A DNA stretch of 64,000 bases from Litsea cubeba (GCA_012931725.1 CM022948.1:76404780-76468779); one strand, 5' to 3'. Positions 11,353 through 24,849 are shown, numbered from the stretch's first letter. A program made the numbers and translations. Notes: generated by a model not told the origin, from the sequence alone.

Positions 11353-11740
11353 AGATTTTACACCCCATTGAGCTACCACTTATCCCAAAATTAATTGGTG
11401 ATAGCAAAAGGCACAACAATAGTTTTATGGGGAGGGCGAGGGCTCGACCACGATTATGACCGCTCAGGAGCGAGAGTGGAGGTTGACCTCAACAATCACT
11501 TTCTCAACGACACACCCTCCGCGACTCCTACTGCGAATACGCAAAACGCATGTCCCGGACTCGAACACCCAACCTACCAAGCTCTAACACCACTTATAGG
11601 ATCTTACACCCCATTGAAGTACTACTTATCCTCAAATCAATTAATAATAGAAAACGGCACAACAATAATTATATGGTGAGGGTGAGGGCTCGACAACGAT
11701 TATAACCGCTCAACAGCGAGGGTGGATATTGACCTCAACC
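11353..11740 (-). repeat. tRNA-related SINE-like repeat, one full and one partial unit (copy A)
   Basis: Two direct units begin CTTACACCCCATTGA (near 11355 and 11603). On the minus strand there is an A-box-like TAGCTCAATGG and a B-box-like GTTCGAGTCC, the two internal Pol III promoter words of tRNA-derived SINEs. No poly-A tail or TSD could be fixed. A (TA)n run follows at 11745-11762. The matching repeat in copy B is at 31030-31395. Confidence 0.35.
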
Positions 11741-12069
11741 GTGTATATATATATATATATATTATCTTATGATCTCTATTGAAAGTGATGGAGATGAGAA
11801 ATTAAAATTGCATTGGCTTTCTATTTAAAGATATCTTCAGGTAGAAAACCCTTTGTTAGATTAGATCCAATTGATCCAAGCCGTCATCATTAAAAGAGTA
11901 CAAGAAAGTATACTTCACAAACTCTGACGTATAGCGTAGAAGGCATTTTGTATTAAAAAGCGGCGGGAAGCTAGTTACATGCCAACTTCATTAGTTCATT
12001 AGTGCATTTGTTTGTATCTCTCTCTTAAAGCCATCTACCCCCCTGTTAGTCCAAGTAGAGTTTTTCATC

Positions 12070-12076
12070 TATAAAA
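12070..12076 (+). promoter_or_regulatory. TATA box of the intact PDR gene
   Basis: TATAAAA lies about 400 bases before the start codon, in a stretch conserved in copy B (31708-31714). Transcription would begin near 12100 and give a leader of about 370 bases with long pyrimidine tracts. Assigned by position and sequence only. Confidence 0.5.
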
Positions 12077-12389
12077 CCATCCTCCCCTCCTATCTCCTCT
12101 TTCCAATCAGCCACACAATAAGAGCAAGTCCATTTCATTTCCCGGATTTGCAAGCTCGTCGGATTCCAAATTTCCCTCAGAAATCCTTTCTGCGTTTTGC
12201 ACACTTCTAATTTAGAAAAGAAACCCATCTTTCTTTCGTACTGTTTCAAGTTTTTGCATCGGAAACTGAAAAAATCTTGCTGGGTTTTGGTGGGTTTTGC
12301 TTAACAGAGAAAACCCATATTTTCTTTCCTCTTTTTTTTTTTTTTTTTTTACCCCCTTTTTTGAGCTTACGCGTTGAAATTGTGGATAT

Positions 12390-12416
12390 ATGCAGCAGAA
12401 GATCTGCAGAACTTGA
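12390..12416 (+). promoter_or_regulatory. Upstream ORF of 8 codons in the PDR leader
   Basis: An ATG in the predicted leader opens a frame of eight codons (MQQKICRT) and stops 55 bases before the main start. In copy B (32021-32047) the frame is kept with one changed codon. Short upstream ORFs often lower main-frame translation. Its role here is inferred. Confidence 0.45.
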
Positions 12417-12471
12417 AGATTTTTTCTGGGGTATTTTTCCTGCTTTCCCCAGTTGGAGGGGTCATCACCCC

Positions 12472-15400
12472 ATGGACAACGCCGATCTTTACAGAGTTGA
12501 GAGCTTGCGTCAAGCTGGCTCTTCAGTTTGGAGTAGAAATAATGTTGAAGATATCTTCTCACTATCATCACGCAATGAAGATGATGAAGAAGCTCTGAAA
12601 TGGGCTGCTTTAGAGAAACAGCCCACCTATGATCGGATTAGGAAAGGAATTCTGAGCATAGATACTGGAGAGCTGAAGGAAGTCAATGTTAAGGATCTCA
12701 ACCATCAAGAGAGAAAGAATTTGTTAGAAAGATTGATTAAAGATGGAGACGATGACATTGAAAATTTCCTTTTGAATCTCAAGAACAGAGTAGAAAAGTA
12801 AGCTCCTATGTTTATGTCTCACTTGTTTTGTAGATTTTGGGGTGAGTTTCAAACATACTGTGTCCATGAACCAATGAATCACATTCATTTGATGGGTCTG
12901 TTCCTGACTTCCTGTTCTGTTCTGTTCTTTTATGATATTCAGAGTTGGAATTGAGCTTCCCACTATCGAAGTCCGATTCGAGCATTTGAACATTGAAGCT
13001 GAAGCATATGTGGGTAGCAGAGCTTCACCCACAGTCATCAATTTCATCTTTAATATGCTAGAGGTAACTCTCTTGATAAATATGCATGCGTTTGGGTGTC
13101 TGTAATCTTCTGTACTTTCAAAAGTTATGATTTGGCAATTCCTATTTCATTTTCAAAGGGGCTCTTGAGCACTCTTCATATTCTTCCAAGTCAAAAGAAA
13201 CCTGTATCAATCCTCCATGATATCAACGGAATCATCAAGCCTCATAGGTAAGTGAAGTTCTTCAAACAATTCACAAATTGGTTTTTACATGATTATCTGA
13301 TTATGTTATGTGTTTTACATCCCTGAAATATGCAATTGATTCACCTGCAAATTTTGCAGAATGACTTTGCTTTTAGGACCTCCGAGTTCCGGTAAAACCA
13401 CTTTATTATTAGCTTTGGCAGGAAAGCTTGACAAAGATTTAAAGGTAGAGATTCTTTTTTTTTTCTCCCACCTATATATTGGAGGCTATAATTTTTACAT
13501 CTAATATTTTTTAGAACATCAGGTTTCTGGAAGAGTTACTTACAATGGTCATCAAATGGATGAGTTTGTACCTCAAAGGAGCTCTGCTTATATTAGTCAA
13601 TATGATACCCACATTGGGGAAATGACTGTGAGAGAAACATTGGCTTTCTCTGCTCGATGCCAAGGAGTCGGAGCCCGCTACGGTTAGTCAAGTGCATGGT
13701 TTGAGTTATGAGAATTAGATCAGGTCATTTTTGGGGTCTCAATCAGTAACTTCTCCATTCCAACAATGATTTGCAGAAATGTTAAAGGAACTTTCAAGGA
13801 GGGAGAAAGCAGCAAATATTAAACCAGATCCAGACTTAGATGTATTCATGAAGGTAAGAAGTCAAGGACATACTTTTGGATCTAGCTTTTGTTTCTTTTT
13901 GCATATATTCTTACCCTTTATGATCAAGATTGTAAAAACAGAGGTACCCTTATAATGTGATTGGACTTTTTGTCTCACTGCTAAAAGAATATTTGATTCT
14001 CCCATGTACAATGATCTGCCGTAGCCTACCTGAATTTCCTTTCGATATGGTTTTGTTGAGACTACTTTCTTGAGTTTAATTAGATGTTTTCATTGTTGGA
14101 TATTTTCTAAAATAGAAAATATTGGATTCTAAGTCTCTTTGCTCTTAAATTAAAATTATAAAATACATTTGGTTTCCCTTTTGATATCATGTTTATCGTT
14201 TGATATTTTTTTGCATGAGACCTTGAACTGTTGTTATGGCGTATGGATGGTCCATAACAATGTCTATGCTTACATGATCTTTACTATCGTACGGGTTGAT
14301 TGAGCCAATCTTGTTAGAACTTCTTGTGATCATCTCTCTCAAGGCCGGATCTACGATGATCTCATCTTCACATGTAACTCTTCGCACATTACACTGTTCC
14401 TGCATATTACAATTCTTGCAGTGGAAATGTTGTTCTTGCAATCATATGCATCAGTGGCAAGAAATATGGCTAAGAGTCCTATGTAGATCTGAATGTAGAA
14501 ATTTAGTGACTGTATGGAGGAGGAGATAGGTTGGAGAAACTTTCCACACAATTTATTTTCTCCATCTATTTTATCTACATTACATCCAAACAAGTTAAAA
14601 ATATTGGGTGCTTTGTTCTGTGTTGGATAAGATAGACTGAAAGCAGTTCGTGAGATATGAAATGAAAACGAGAAGGAAATAGAAAAGAAGCGAAGAAAAG
14701 AGAGTGATAAACGATAGAATAGTGGCAGGAAATGAATAATTAGGGAGTGGTATAGGATCATTCATTTAGCAATCTTCCTCTCTTGTTCTTTGATGAAATC
14801 CTTGTCATTTGTCAAGGTAAATTGTGGTTCACCACATTTGGAAGATGTGCCTCTTCCACATACCACATAACGACCCTTATCTGAGTAACTAACTACCTTT
14901 TATCTAACTACCTTTTGCCTATTGTCAATTCAAATCTGTTCCATTTTCTTCTGAGAAAGGATATGCTATCAGTCTCATTTAGCAGGCCCATGATTGTTAA
15001 CTAAACTTAGTTTGGGGCTAACAAGCTAGGCCCAAGCCCAATTTTCATTCACATGCCCATTTAGATTTTCAGAACCATATAAACAAATTCCTTGTATCCG
15101 GTTTGTCCGCCAAGATTCTAGTTGATGGTCTCACAGTGAGTATTGCCGAATTTTGTAATCATGAATGTAAGTCATTTTCTGCTTATGCATATGTGACATT
15201 TTAGTAACTTACGAACCCCAAGGGTGCAAAGGTTTTAACTAAAAAAGGAACTGTGCCATCAATATTGCTAGTTGGGTCAAGGAGTTGTAACTTTTGTTCT
15301 CTAAATTGTTGAGTTTAAGACCCTGAGATCGAATGCCATTTAGTCAATTGAATTGTTTTTGCAAGTAAGCTAATCAAGACGAGCCAGAGAAACTTCTGGA

Positions 15401-18400
15401 CTAAAAATGAGGTTTCTTTGGGTGAAAAATTAAGAATAAAATGTGATTACTACCAACACTTCAAAGACTGATGTTTTCTTATCAGAGGAATGTGTAACTA
15501 TCATCACGTATTTAACAGCGTTTTTTTCCGTTTGCAGCGACCGTCTTCAATTATTTATTTTTGATCGACTCTTTTTTTTTTTTACAGTTGCTCATTTTAA
15601 GTAAAATATCCCAAACATGCTTGCACTTCTTTTGTCATTATGCAATATTCAAGAGTCTACGTGAACAGGGATCACAAATGACATGTAAACACTAAATGAT
15701 TGGAGATTGAGGTTTCTTTTTCCTTGAATTTGGCAATCTATCAGGCTATAGCGTTGGAAGGGCAAAAGGAAAGTCTGGTTACAGACTATATTCTTAAGGT
15801 ATTACTCTTATATAAATCTATAACTTTGATGTAGTAAATGAGAGCTTGGAGTTTTAATCTTTTTTGTTCCATTTTATCTATTTAAATAACAGATTTTAGG
15901 ATTGGAAGTTTGTGCTGATACCATGGTGGGGGATCAAATGCTGAGAGGCATCTCAGGAGGGCAAAAAAAGCGTGTCACAACAGGTATAGAAACTTTAGAA
16001 AGGAAAATAGTTAAGGCTAAAATGGTACTATTAGTAGTCTTGAGAAGGATTCATTGATTGTTCTGACATGGGTTTCATTTCTTCTGCATTTTAATTGGTA
16101 TAGGTGAGATGCTTGTCGGACCGGCAAAGGCTCTTTTCATGGATGAGATATCAACTGGTCTTGACAGCTCCACAACCTTTCAGATTGTCAGTTGCCTCAG
16201 ACAATCCATCCGCATTCTTGGTGGGACGGCACTGATCGCACTGCTTCAGCCAGCACCTGAGACTTACAACCTCTTCGATGATATAATTCTTCTCTCCGAT
16301 GGACAGATAGTATATCAGGGCCCTCGAGAGCATGTACTTGAGTTCTTTGAATCCATGGGTTTTATATGCCCTGAGAGGAAAGGTGTTGCTGACTTCTTAC
16401 AAGAAGTAAGTTCATTATTTCTCACAATCACTGCCAATTCATGGTGACTAGTCACATTTCTTATGATTATAATCTAGAAACTGAATATTAATGCAGCACT
16501 GGTGTTCTTTGTGCATTACCAGGTAACATCAAGAAAAGATCAACAACAGTACTGGGCACGTAAAGATGAACCATATCATTTTGTTTCTGTGAAGGAATTT
16601 GCAGATTCATTCCACTCATTCCATGTTGGTCGTAGAATAGGACATGAACTGAGCACCCCATTTGACAAAAGCAAGAGTCATCCTGCTGCTTTGACAACTT
16701 CCAAATATGGTATTAGCAAGATGGAATTGTTAAAAGCTTGTACCTCAAGGGAATGGTTGCTTATGAAGAGAAACTCATTTGTGTACATTTTCAAAATGAT
16801 ACAAGTGAGTCTTGGTTTACTTCCTAAATGATATTTTGATTTTTGTAAAATTTATGTCTTATTACTTGCCCACATTTGTTTTTGTTGCCAGCTTATAGTT
16901 GCTGCATTCATCACAATGACCGTCTTCCTACGTACTGAGATGCACCGTGACACAATAGCTGATGGGGGAATTTTTATGGGTGCTCTGTTTTTCTCACTCG
17001 TAAGGGTAATGTTCAATGGGTTCTCAGAGCTCTCCATGACAATTGTGAAACTTCCTGTTTTCTACAAGCAAAGAGACCTCCTTTTCCACCCTTCTTGGGC
17101 ATACGCACTCCCTAGATGGATTCTCAAAATTCCCATATCTATTGGGGAAGCTGTTGTCTGGGTTGGCATGACTTATTATGTCATTGGCTTTGATCCAAAT
17201 GTAGGAAGGTGAGACTAAATACAATTTAAATCCCTAACCTATTATTAAGTAGTAGGCATATTAGCTAGCTTTCTTTCATTAAATAGTTCTTATCATATAT
17301 TGCCTTCTTTCTGTAGGATGTTCAAACAGTTTCTGCTGTTGCTATCAGTTAGCCAGATGGCGACCGGATTGTTTCAGTTCATGGCGGCATTGGGTAGGAA
17401 CATGGTCGTTGCAAATACATTTGTATCTTTTGCACTTCTTGCAATTATGACACTTGGAGGATTCATTATATCACGAGGTACACTTAAAAATATTCAGCTT
17501 TTGATGAAAGGACAAACTTCCTTTTTGAATCTGTTAGTTCTCTACATGTGTTCTGGTTTTAGAGTACACTTGAATGAACAAAAATGGTGGTATGAAAAAT
17601 GAGTATTACTTCAACGGAACTCAATTTTTTTCCCGACTTCTCTCATTTAAGATTAATATGGTGACTACCATTGATAGTGGTTTGAAAAAGGAAGGCAAAT
17701 AAACAGCAGCTTACCATTTGAGGGTTCTAGTTTCCATGGTATCCTGAACACAGTGTGATGAACAACCATCTAGAACCTTTTAAATACTTACGGTCTGGAG
17801 TTCATCCAAATACACTATCAATCATGTGTATAAAGCAAGTAGTGCATATTTGGTGGATTGATTAACTAAACAATGTTGCTTATTTGCAGAGAACTTGAAG
17901 AAATGGTGGATCTGGGGTTATTGGATCTCTCCTTTGATGTATGCACAGAATTCAATTGCGACAAATGAATTTCTCGGTCATAGTTGGAATAATGTGAGAA
18001 TGCTGTTGTTGAACTTCAAAAGGATTTCCATTATATAAATCATAAATTCCTATCAGTTCTAATTCTAGCTCCTGGTATAGGTTCTTGGGAATTCAACCGA
18101 ATCACTAGGCATCCAGGTCTTAAAGTCACGTGGAGTCTTTACTAATTCGAGCTGGTATTGGATTGGTGTGGGCGCATTGCTTGGTTATACATTCCTATTC
18201 AATGGTTTTTTCACTATTGCTCTTGCATATCTAAATCGTGAGTATCTTTACACATAATGCACAATGCAGTTTTTTAAACACTTAGGAGACGTGCAAACCA
18301 TGTGCAACTTTGCATTTAAAACTTGGTGGTGCTAATGTGTGTGTCTACAGCATATAAGAAAGGTCAAGCACTTTTATCTGAAGAGGCGTCGATGGAGCAA

Positions 18401-21254
18401 CACAAGAATAGAACAGGAGATGTCAAAGGTCTAGAACTATCATCAAGGGGAAAAGGATCGAGACGTACAACATCTGGTGGTACTAAGCATAATCAGTTTT
18501 CTATATATTTATTAATTAATGCACATACGTCGGTCAAACAATTTCATATTATTCAACAACATTGATAAAATGGAAGTGGTATTTCATTAGGATCTGCCAA
18601 GACACAAGAAGCTAATCACAAGAAAAAAGGCATGGTTCTTCCATTTGTTCCTCTTTCTCTCACCTTTGACAACATCAAATATTCCGTAGATATGCCACAG
18701 GTAACTTCGAGCTCCAAAGAACTGACAAGTCAATGTTCTTGTATTGCGCGTAATAAAATCAAATTGATTGATTGAGGTTTTGCAGGAAATGAAAGCTAAA
18801 GGCATGCAGGATGATCGCTTGGTACTCCTGAAAGGCTTAAGTGGAGCATTTAGGCCTGGAGTCCTTACAGCGCTGATGGGTGTCAGCGGTGCAGGTAAGA
18901 CTACTTTGATGGATGTGTTGGCCGGAAGGAAAACTGGAGGATATATCGAGGGGAACATCAGCCTATCAGGCTATCCTAAGAAGCAAGAAACATTTGCTCG
19001 GGTATCTGGATACTGTGAGCAGAACGACATCCATTCTCCACATGTTACCGTCTATGAGTCTCTCCTCTATTCTGCATGGCTTCGGCTTCCTTCTGAAGTT
19101 GATTCAGCAACAAGAAATGTTGGTGACTTTGTGGACCAAATTCTATTCAGATTCACAGTTTTCTCTTTACTGAATTGAACTGACTATTTAAATTGATAAT
19201 GGCAGTTGTTCGTTGAGGAGGTCATGGAGCTTGTAGAGCTAACATCTTTGAGAGGATCCCTAGTTGGTTTGCCAGGTGTAAATGGGTTATCTACTGAGCA
19301 ACGCAAGAGGCTCACAATTGCTGTGGAACTTGTTGCCAATCCCTCTATAATATTCATGGATGAGCCTACCTCCGGACTAGATGCCAGGGCAGCCGCTATT
19401 GTTATGAGAACTGTGAGGAACACTGTGGATATTGGAAGAACAGTCGTCTGCACAATTCACCAGCCTAGCACTGACATATTTGAATCTTTCGATGAGGTGG
19501 AGTCAAGTGAATTGACAAAAAACTGAGCAGTTTTTCTTTTCTTTTCTTGTTCGTGTGCTTATATATTAATGGATTACATTTTTTTGTCTAATTGCAGCTC
19601 TTTCTTATGAAGAGAGGAGGAGAAGAAATATATGTCGGCCCGTTGGGACACCATTCCTGCCATTTGATCAATTACTTTGAGGTTTGCCAATTAGGAAGTT
19701 AAAAAATTTGACCATCTCCATTCTTTTTCTTTTTTGCCATTATATGGTTGCTAATAATATTTTGTTATGTTTTGTTAAGGGAATAAATGGAGTTCGTAAA
19801 ATAAAAGGTGGTTGCAACCCTGCAACATGGATGTTGGAAGTTACAACCATTTCACAGGAAGAGAATCTAGGCGTAGACTTTGCTGAGATTTATAAGAATT
19901 CAAACCTTTTCCAGTAAGTCTCCCTAATCCTTGTACACATTTCCAGGCATTTGTCTGAGTTTGGAGCTGTTTATTAACATATATAGTACTTAATGATTTG
20001 GCGATCTCGTTGTAGGAGAAACAAAGCCCTGATTAAAGAATTAAGTTCACCTCCTCCGGAGTCGAAAGATCTCTACTTTCCAACTCAGTACTCACAGTCG
20101 TTCTTCACACAATGCATGGTTTGCCTGTGGAAACAACACATGTCATATTGGCGTAATCCACAATACACTGCCGTGCGACTTCTCTTCACAACCTTCATAG
20201 CTTTGATGTTTGGAACAATATTTTGGAACCTTGGGTCCAAAACGTAAGCTATATCACGGTCAATTCATGGATATATTTCTCACAATCTTCATTTAGAAGC
20301 CAATCTGAAGCTAATTAATCTAAAATAAAATAAAATTTACAGGCGTAAGCAACAAGATTTGTTCAATGCAATGGGTTCCATGTATGCTGCAGTGATCTTC
20401 CTTGGAGTACTACAAAATGGTTCATCTGTGCAACCAGTCGTAGCTGTTGAACGAACAGTCTTCTATAGGGAAAGAGCTGCTGGAATGTATTCAGCTTTAC
20501 CATATGCCTTCGCACAAGTAAGCTCATTTTTAAGGTCCCATAAATTTCTTTACATGACTCCCATTTTTTTACCATTCTCATGAAACTAATTATGTGATTG
20601 ATTGCCTTTTTTTGTCTCTCCATCATGCCTCACCTTATTTCATTTGCATGCTTAGGTCGCGGTGGAGATCCCATATATTTTTCTTCAAACTCTAATATAT
20701 GGTGTGATAGTTTATTCCATGATCATGTTTGAATGGACAGCTCCAAAATACTTTTGGTACCTGTTTTTCATGTACTTCACATTGCTCTACTTCACATACT
20801 ATGGGATGATGGCTATTGGCTTGACCCCCAATCAGAACATTGCCGCGATAATCTCATCTGCATTTTATTCAATATGGATCCTCTTTTCTGGCTTTCTTAT
20901 TCCCCGACCTGTAAGTTTTAGTTCATCTTTTCCCTTGTCATCAATGTTTTGTGAGATCAATTGTTAAGTTACTAAAGTGCTCTTATCAATGGACAGAGAA
21001 TTCCTGTGTGGTGGAGGTGGTATGCTTGGGCAAGTCCTATTTCATGGACCTTGTATGGACTGGTTGCTTCTCAGTTTGGAGACATACAAGATGAAATGGA
21101 AAGCGGCGAAAAGGTTGCAGACTTTGTGAGGAGATATTTTGGTTTCAGGCATGACTTCTTAGGAGTGGTTGCAGCAGGGGTCATTGGGTTTGCCGTGCTC
21201 TTTGCAGTTGTCTTTGCACTTTCAATTAAAATATTGAACTTCCAAAGAAGATAA
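12472..21254 (+). CDS. PDR1-like: Full-size ABCG/PDR-type ABC transporter (intact, 24 exons)
   Basis: Plasma-membrane ATP-driven exporter of the pleiotropic drug resistance group; family members move terpenoids, hormones such as abscisic acid, or other metabolites. The substrate of this one cannot be read from sequence. Exons: 12472-12797, 12943-13063, 13159-13247, 13360-13444, 13523-13682, 13777-13853, 15745-15798, 15893-15983, 16104-16405, 16523-16804, 16892-17208, 17317-17477, 17890-17993, 18081-18237, 18351-18476, 18591-18700, 18786-19118, 19206-19496, 19598-19681, 19780-19913, 20016-20243, 20343-20517, 20656-20910, 20997-21254. All borders are GT-AG and the sum is 4320 bases (1439 residues). 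The layout is NBD1-TMD1-NBD2-TMD2: Walker A GPPSSGKTT (about 185-193), signature ISGGQ (324-328), Walker B LFMDE (345-349); second Walker A GVSGAGKTT (886-894), LSTEQ (993-997), FMDE (1015-1018), switch His 1050. Membrane parts lie in exons 11-14 and 21-24. The start is MDNADLYRV, since no upstream in-frame ATG exists. The N-terminus (EEALKWAALEK) suggests the PDR1/ABCG40 branch. Confidence 0.95.
14719..14971. other. Intron 6 segment absent from copy B
   Basis: Copy A has about 250 bases after ACGATAGAATA that are missing in copy B at about 39699, where the flanks join directly. No TSD or terminal repeat is present, so a deletion in B is more likely than an insertion in A. Confidence 0.6.
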
Positions 21255-21338
21255 GTGCTTTCACAAGACAAAGCAAAGCTTATTAGTTTGGAAAAATTAG
21301 GGAATCTTCTACAGTTTATACATACCCTGATGCAAGAT

Positions 21339-21344
21339 AATAAA
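21339..21344 (+). other. Likely poly(A) signal of the intact PDR gene
   Basis: AATAAA lies 85 bases after the stop codon, in AT-rich sequence. It is the first canonical signal in the 3' flank. Confidence 0.5.
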
Positions 21345-21600
21345 GAGTCCCACAAGAAGTAGAATTTTAAGATTAATTTGTTCACTACATGCAGAATCCT
21401 AAGATTGGGCAGTTTCCAACTTAAGAGTTCTGTTTTAAAGCTGTATTTTGTTTTAAATATAGTTCTTCTTTTTATGAGTTCATGTTCTTGTTAAAAACAC
21501 TCTCTTGTGAAATAGGTTTTAAATATTGAATGATATTCTTTACTCATGGTTTTTAGGACAATGGCTCTTTCCAAAATCCTCTGGCTTATTGGATTTTTTA

Positions 21601-21845
21601 GGGCACGTTTGTGCAATGCCACGAAAAATTAATTCCCTGAAAAAAAATCATCTTCCATGGAAATCGTTCCCTGACCTTCCCCCATTGGAAATTATTTTCC
21701 GCGAAATCACGGAAATCTTAGTTTCTTTTTTTAGGTTTTTCTCAAGCAAAAGGGGCTGCACCAAACGTGAGGTTTTTAAATGTCGTGGAAAAACATTTTC
21801 ACTTTCCATGCTATTTTCGTGGAAAAATCGGTGCACAAATGTGCC
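21601..21845. mobile_element. Short MITE-like element with inverted ends
   Basis: The ends GGGCACGTTTGTGC and the complement of GCACAAATGTGCC form an imperfect inverted repeat about 245 bases apart. Inner words (TTCCATGGAA, TTTCGTGG) also mirror each other. No clear TSD is seen, so the superfamily is open (Harbinger or hAT). Confidence 0.5.
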
Positions 21846-22969
21846 TTTTGCTAATGGAGATTGTCGGGACTGTCATGGAAAATAGAGATTATTAATTTTA
21901 TATCCTTCTTTCTTTCTTTTTCTAGAAGTAGATATTATTAACAAACTATAGGATCACTACAAAACAGTAAGTGATGCACTACTATTATTGGTTTACGAAA
22001 ATCAAATAAGCTTGGATCTTCATTTTGTTGGGGAAGTAGCTGTGAGATTGGTCACTGCAAAATACTGAGTTTTTTTCATAATATTTTATTCACAAGTTCC
22101 ATAAGAGACCAATCTGAGCCCTTGATTTTAAAGTGTAAAAGTTTGATCATCTAGGTATATCATTTTCTGTGATTTACCAAAGGTAAAGAATGGTTGGATC
22201 TTGAAAAATGGGATTGGCCTAAGCCTATATGATTTGAGCCAATAATTTGACACGATGGACTGTATATATTTTGCAGGCAGACATGGATTTTAGGCCCAAT
22301 AGATAAAGGATCCCAATTCATGTGGGATTAGACTGTAATATATCCACAGTGAGGCTCACTAACTGAAATCTAAATTGCTCACGTCTTCATGTGTTTGCAT
22401 AGGCCAAATTTTACGACAACAAAAATTAGGCCTACCATCAAATTGATCATGTTAATAAAATACATATATCAAATGCAATAGAATTGCATGATTTACACGT
22501 GTCAATTTGATAGTTGCCCCAGAGTGAAATTTGTTTTGAACGATTGGATTTTAATATCTGAACTCCACAAAGGATTTAGAAATCTAAACCATTAACCAAC
22601 CGGCTCACGAACCTTGGTATGTTTCAGGCAGCCTTTGCCCATGGTGCCTATTTTGGGCTTGGCTAGATATGGCCTTGTGTTTCTGAAGTTGGGTCGAGCA
22701 GGGATGTGTCTCAGGTCAGCCTAACTGGGCCCACAAACACCACTAGCGGCAACATGAGGGTTCTTCGAGCTTTCTTTTTGTCTTCTAGTGATTTCTAAAT
22801 CAAATTCAGGTGTTAACCTTTTAAAAAGAAATTATTTAATAAACCTCTCTCCTTGTGCCTTTTTTATGAAACTCACACATAAACCCCTCTATTTTCTATC
22901 AATCACAAGGGCACAGTATTGTATAAAATGTACAAATAAGGCTTCAAATCAAGAGTGATGAAAGTGACC
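21846..22969. other. Downstream intergenic stretch, nothing recognised
   Basis: AT-rich with short frames only. No domain, inverted repeat or RNA motif was found. Confidence 0.4.
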
Positions 22970-24612
22970 AAAAGAAATTGACACAATTTGATACTAGCAA
23001 GGCTTCACTAAACAGGACGAATAGTGGGTCTAAAAAATTTGATGACATCCTGTGCAGTCAAAAGGCAAAGACAAACATGTATGGCATTGGCTACGCTGAT
23101 GGGGCATCTACATCAAAAGCCAAAGGTACTAACTGTTTTGTTCAAAAATCAGTTGTTACTAATCCTGTTGTTCATGTTTCAAATACAGCTGCCAAGAAGA
23201 AGAATGTGTCACGTCCTGAACGAATTCCCACTTTTCATCACTATGGAATTAAATGACACATTCGATCCCATTGCAATAAACTACGTAAGTCACCAAAATA
23301 AAAGCAATGGAGAAAACAGAATGAAGAGTCACAAATAAAAAAACAAGGTTGTATGGGTCAAGAAAGAAGACTTTCCATCTATATTGGTACACACTTTGTT
23401 GAAATGTCTGAATATGCAAGTATGCATACCAAAGCTCCATCACCCCTGATCTGCAAGATCAAACCCCCACCTCAGTGCTAATATGAAGATCTTACTGAGG
23501 GGGGAGTCAATATTGAGGGGAAGCTGCAGAATTCAGATTAACAGAAGCTGCTTGAAAAATAATTGTTTGTCAATTATGGACAAAAAGGGGGACGATAATG
23601 AAGCTAAGGGGAGTAATAAGTGCAAGATCTACAGGTGCTGGAATTTTATTTGGGCTGAAAATTTAATGTATTTTGGGTTTTTCTTTTGGGTAGATCATTT
23701 GTATTGTTATAGGGAGTTTTGTCCATGAATTGCTAAAGGGGGGACTTTTAGTATATTTATGCTGGCTAATTCATGGTTGGACAAAACTCTAGGTCCATTG
23801 AGTTGTATTTTCTATTTTATTTTAGAATGAAATGTGGTTGTGTCGCCGGAAGAGCTGAAGCGAAGAAGAGAAGAAAGAGAAGACCGAACGAAACTCCCAG
23901 GCTCGATTGATCGGAGCCTCTGTCTGATCAATCTGACAATAGATGCGCCCCACTTATTTTGGACGGTCCGATCGATTGGATGCACTGTCCGACCGATCGA
24001 ACAGGCGCGGTATTTCGGAAAAGTCTCATATTTTATTGCGAAAGTGTTTCCTTTTGAGACTGTGTTTCCTAATTTAAGTCTTACTTGTGCACTAAGTCTA
24101 AGGCACGAATTTGGGGCCATATATAGGGTGTTGCTCTCAACCCTAGTCGTGACCACTCTCATTAATCTGAGTCAGAGATATCTTAGAGAGAGACTATTAT
24201 CTAGAGTCATTAAGAGATCGTTCTTAAAGGCTGCTCTAGAAGGTCATTGTTGCTTCTGCTTCTTATAGATTATAGTTCATCTTGATTGACAAAGTGAGGA
24301 TATCAAGTAAGGGGGGTGGGGCATGGTGGATGTGTTAATGGATTCTGTGCAAGAATAATTACAGTCATTAGGTCGAGATACAGACTGAGGTAAAGGAGCT
24401 TATGAGTATATCTTGTAACTGTTCGTGAACTCTTGATTTCTGGTTCGTGGGTTTTCTCCCTGGATAGGGTTCCACGCTAAATATTGTGTCTGCATTCTTG
24501 TGGTGTGTAATTGGTAGATAGTTAGTTCTATATTATCTGATTGGTTATTTTCGCTGCATTGATTGGTTAAATTAGAACTAGTAATCCATTCTGGTAGCCT
24601 GCAAAAACTTTC
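22970..24612 (+). mobile_element. Decayed Ty1/copia (SIRE-like) remnant: gag piece, 3' end and LTR
   Basis: A frame at 22978-23256 ends RPERIPTFHHYGIK, resembling the start of a SIRE-type gag zinc knuckle with its cysteines lost. It runs directly into a 3' region with a purine tract (AAAGGGGGGA near 23736) and an LTR-like stretch to about 24612. The pol gene is deleted. The LTR-like part repeats in direct orientation at about 25371-26035. Borders are approximate. Confidence 0.45.
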
Positions 24613-24849
24613 ACATTGCTAAGAAAACAAGCAAGACAACAGTAAAATGACAGAATAGTCAACAGGAGCAAAATCAAAACCACAGCTCCCCACAAAATAA
24701 CCCAGATTGACCCAACTTAGTAAAACATTAAGCTATCATGTTCACGCAGAGAAAATCTGACATCAGACTCGAAGAAAGATTGAGCAAGGCGTTGAATGTC
24801 CATCAAAATGGGATAAATAGACTAGTTGACCTTTAAATTGTTTTAGGCT

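Noticed and set aside
12277..12471. In-frame extension upstream of the PDR start
   Set aside because: The open frame before MDNADL has no ATG and runs through the poly-T leader; PDR proteins of this branch start close to MDN.
22978..23256. Stand-alone small gene
   Set aside because: It resembles a decayed copia gag end and runs into an LTR-like 3' region.
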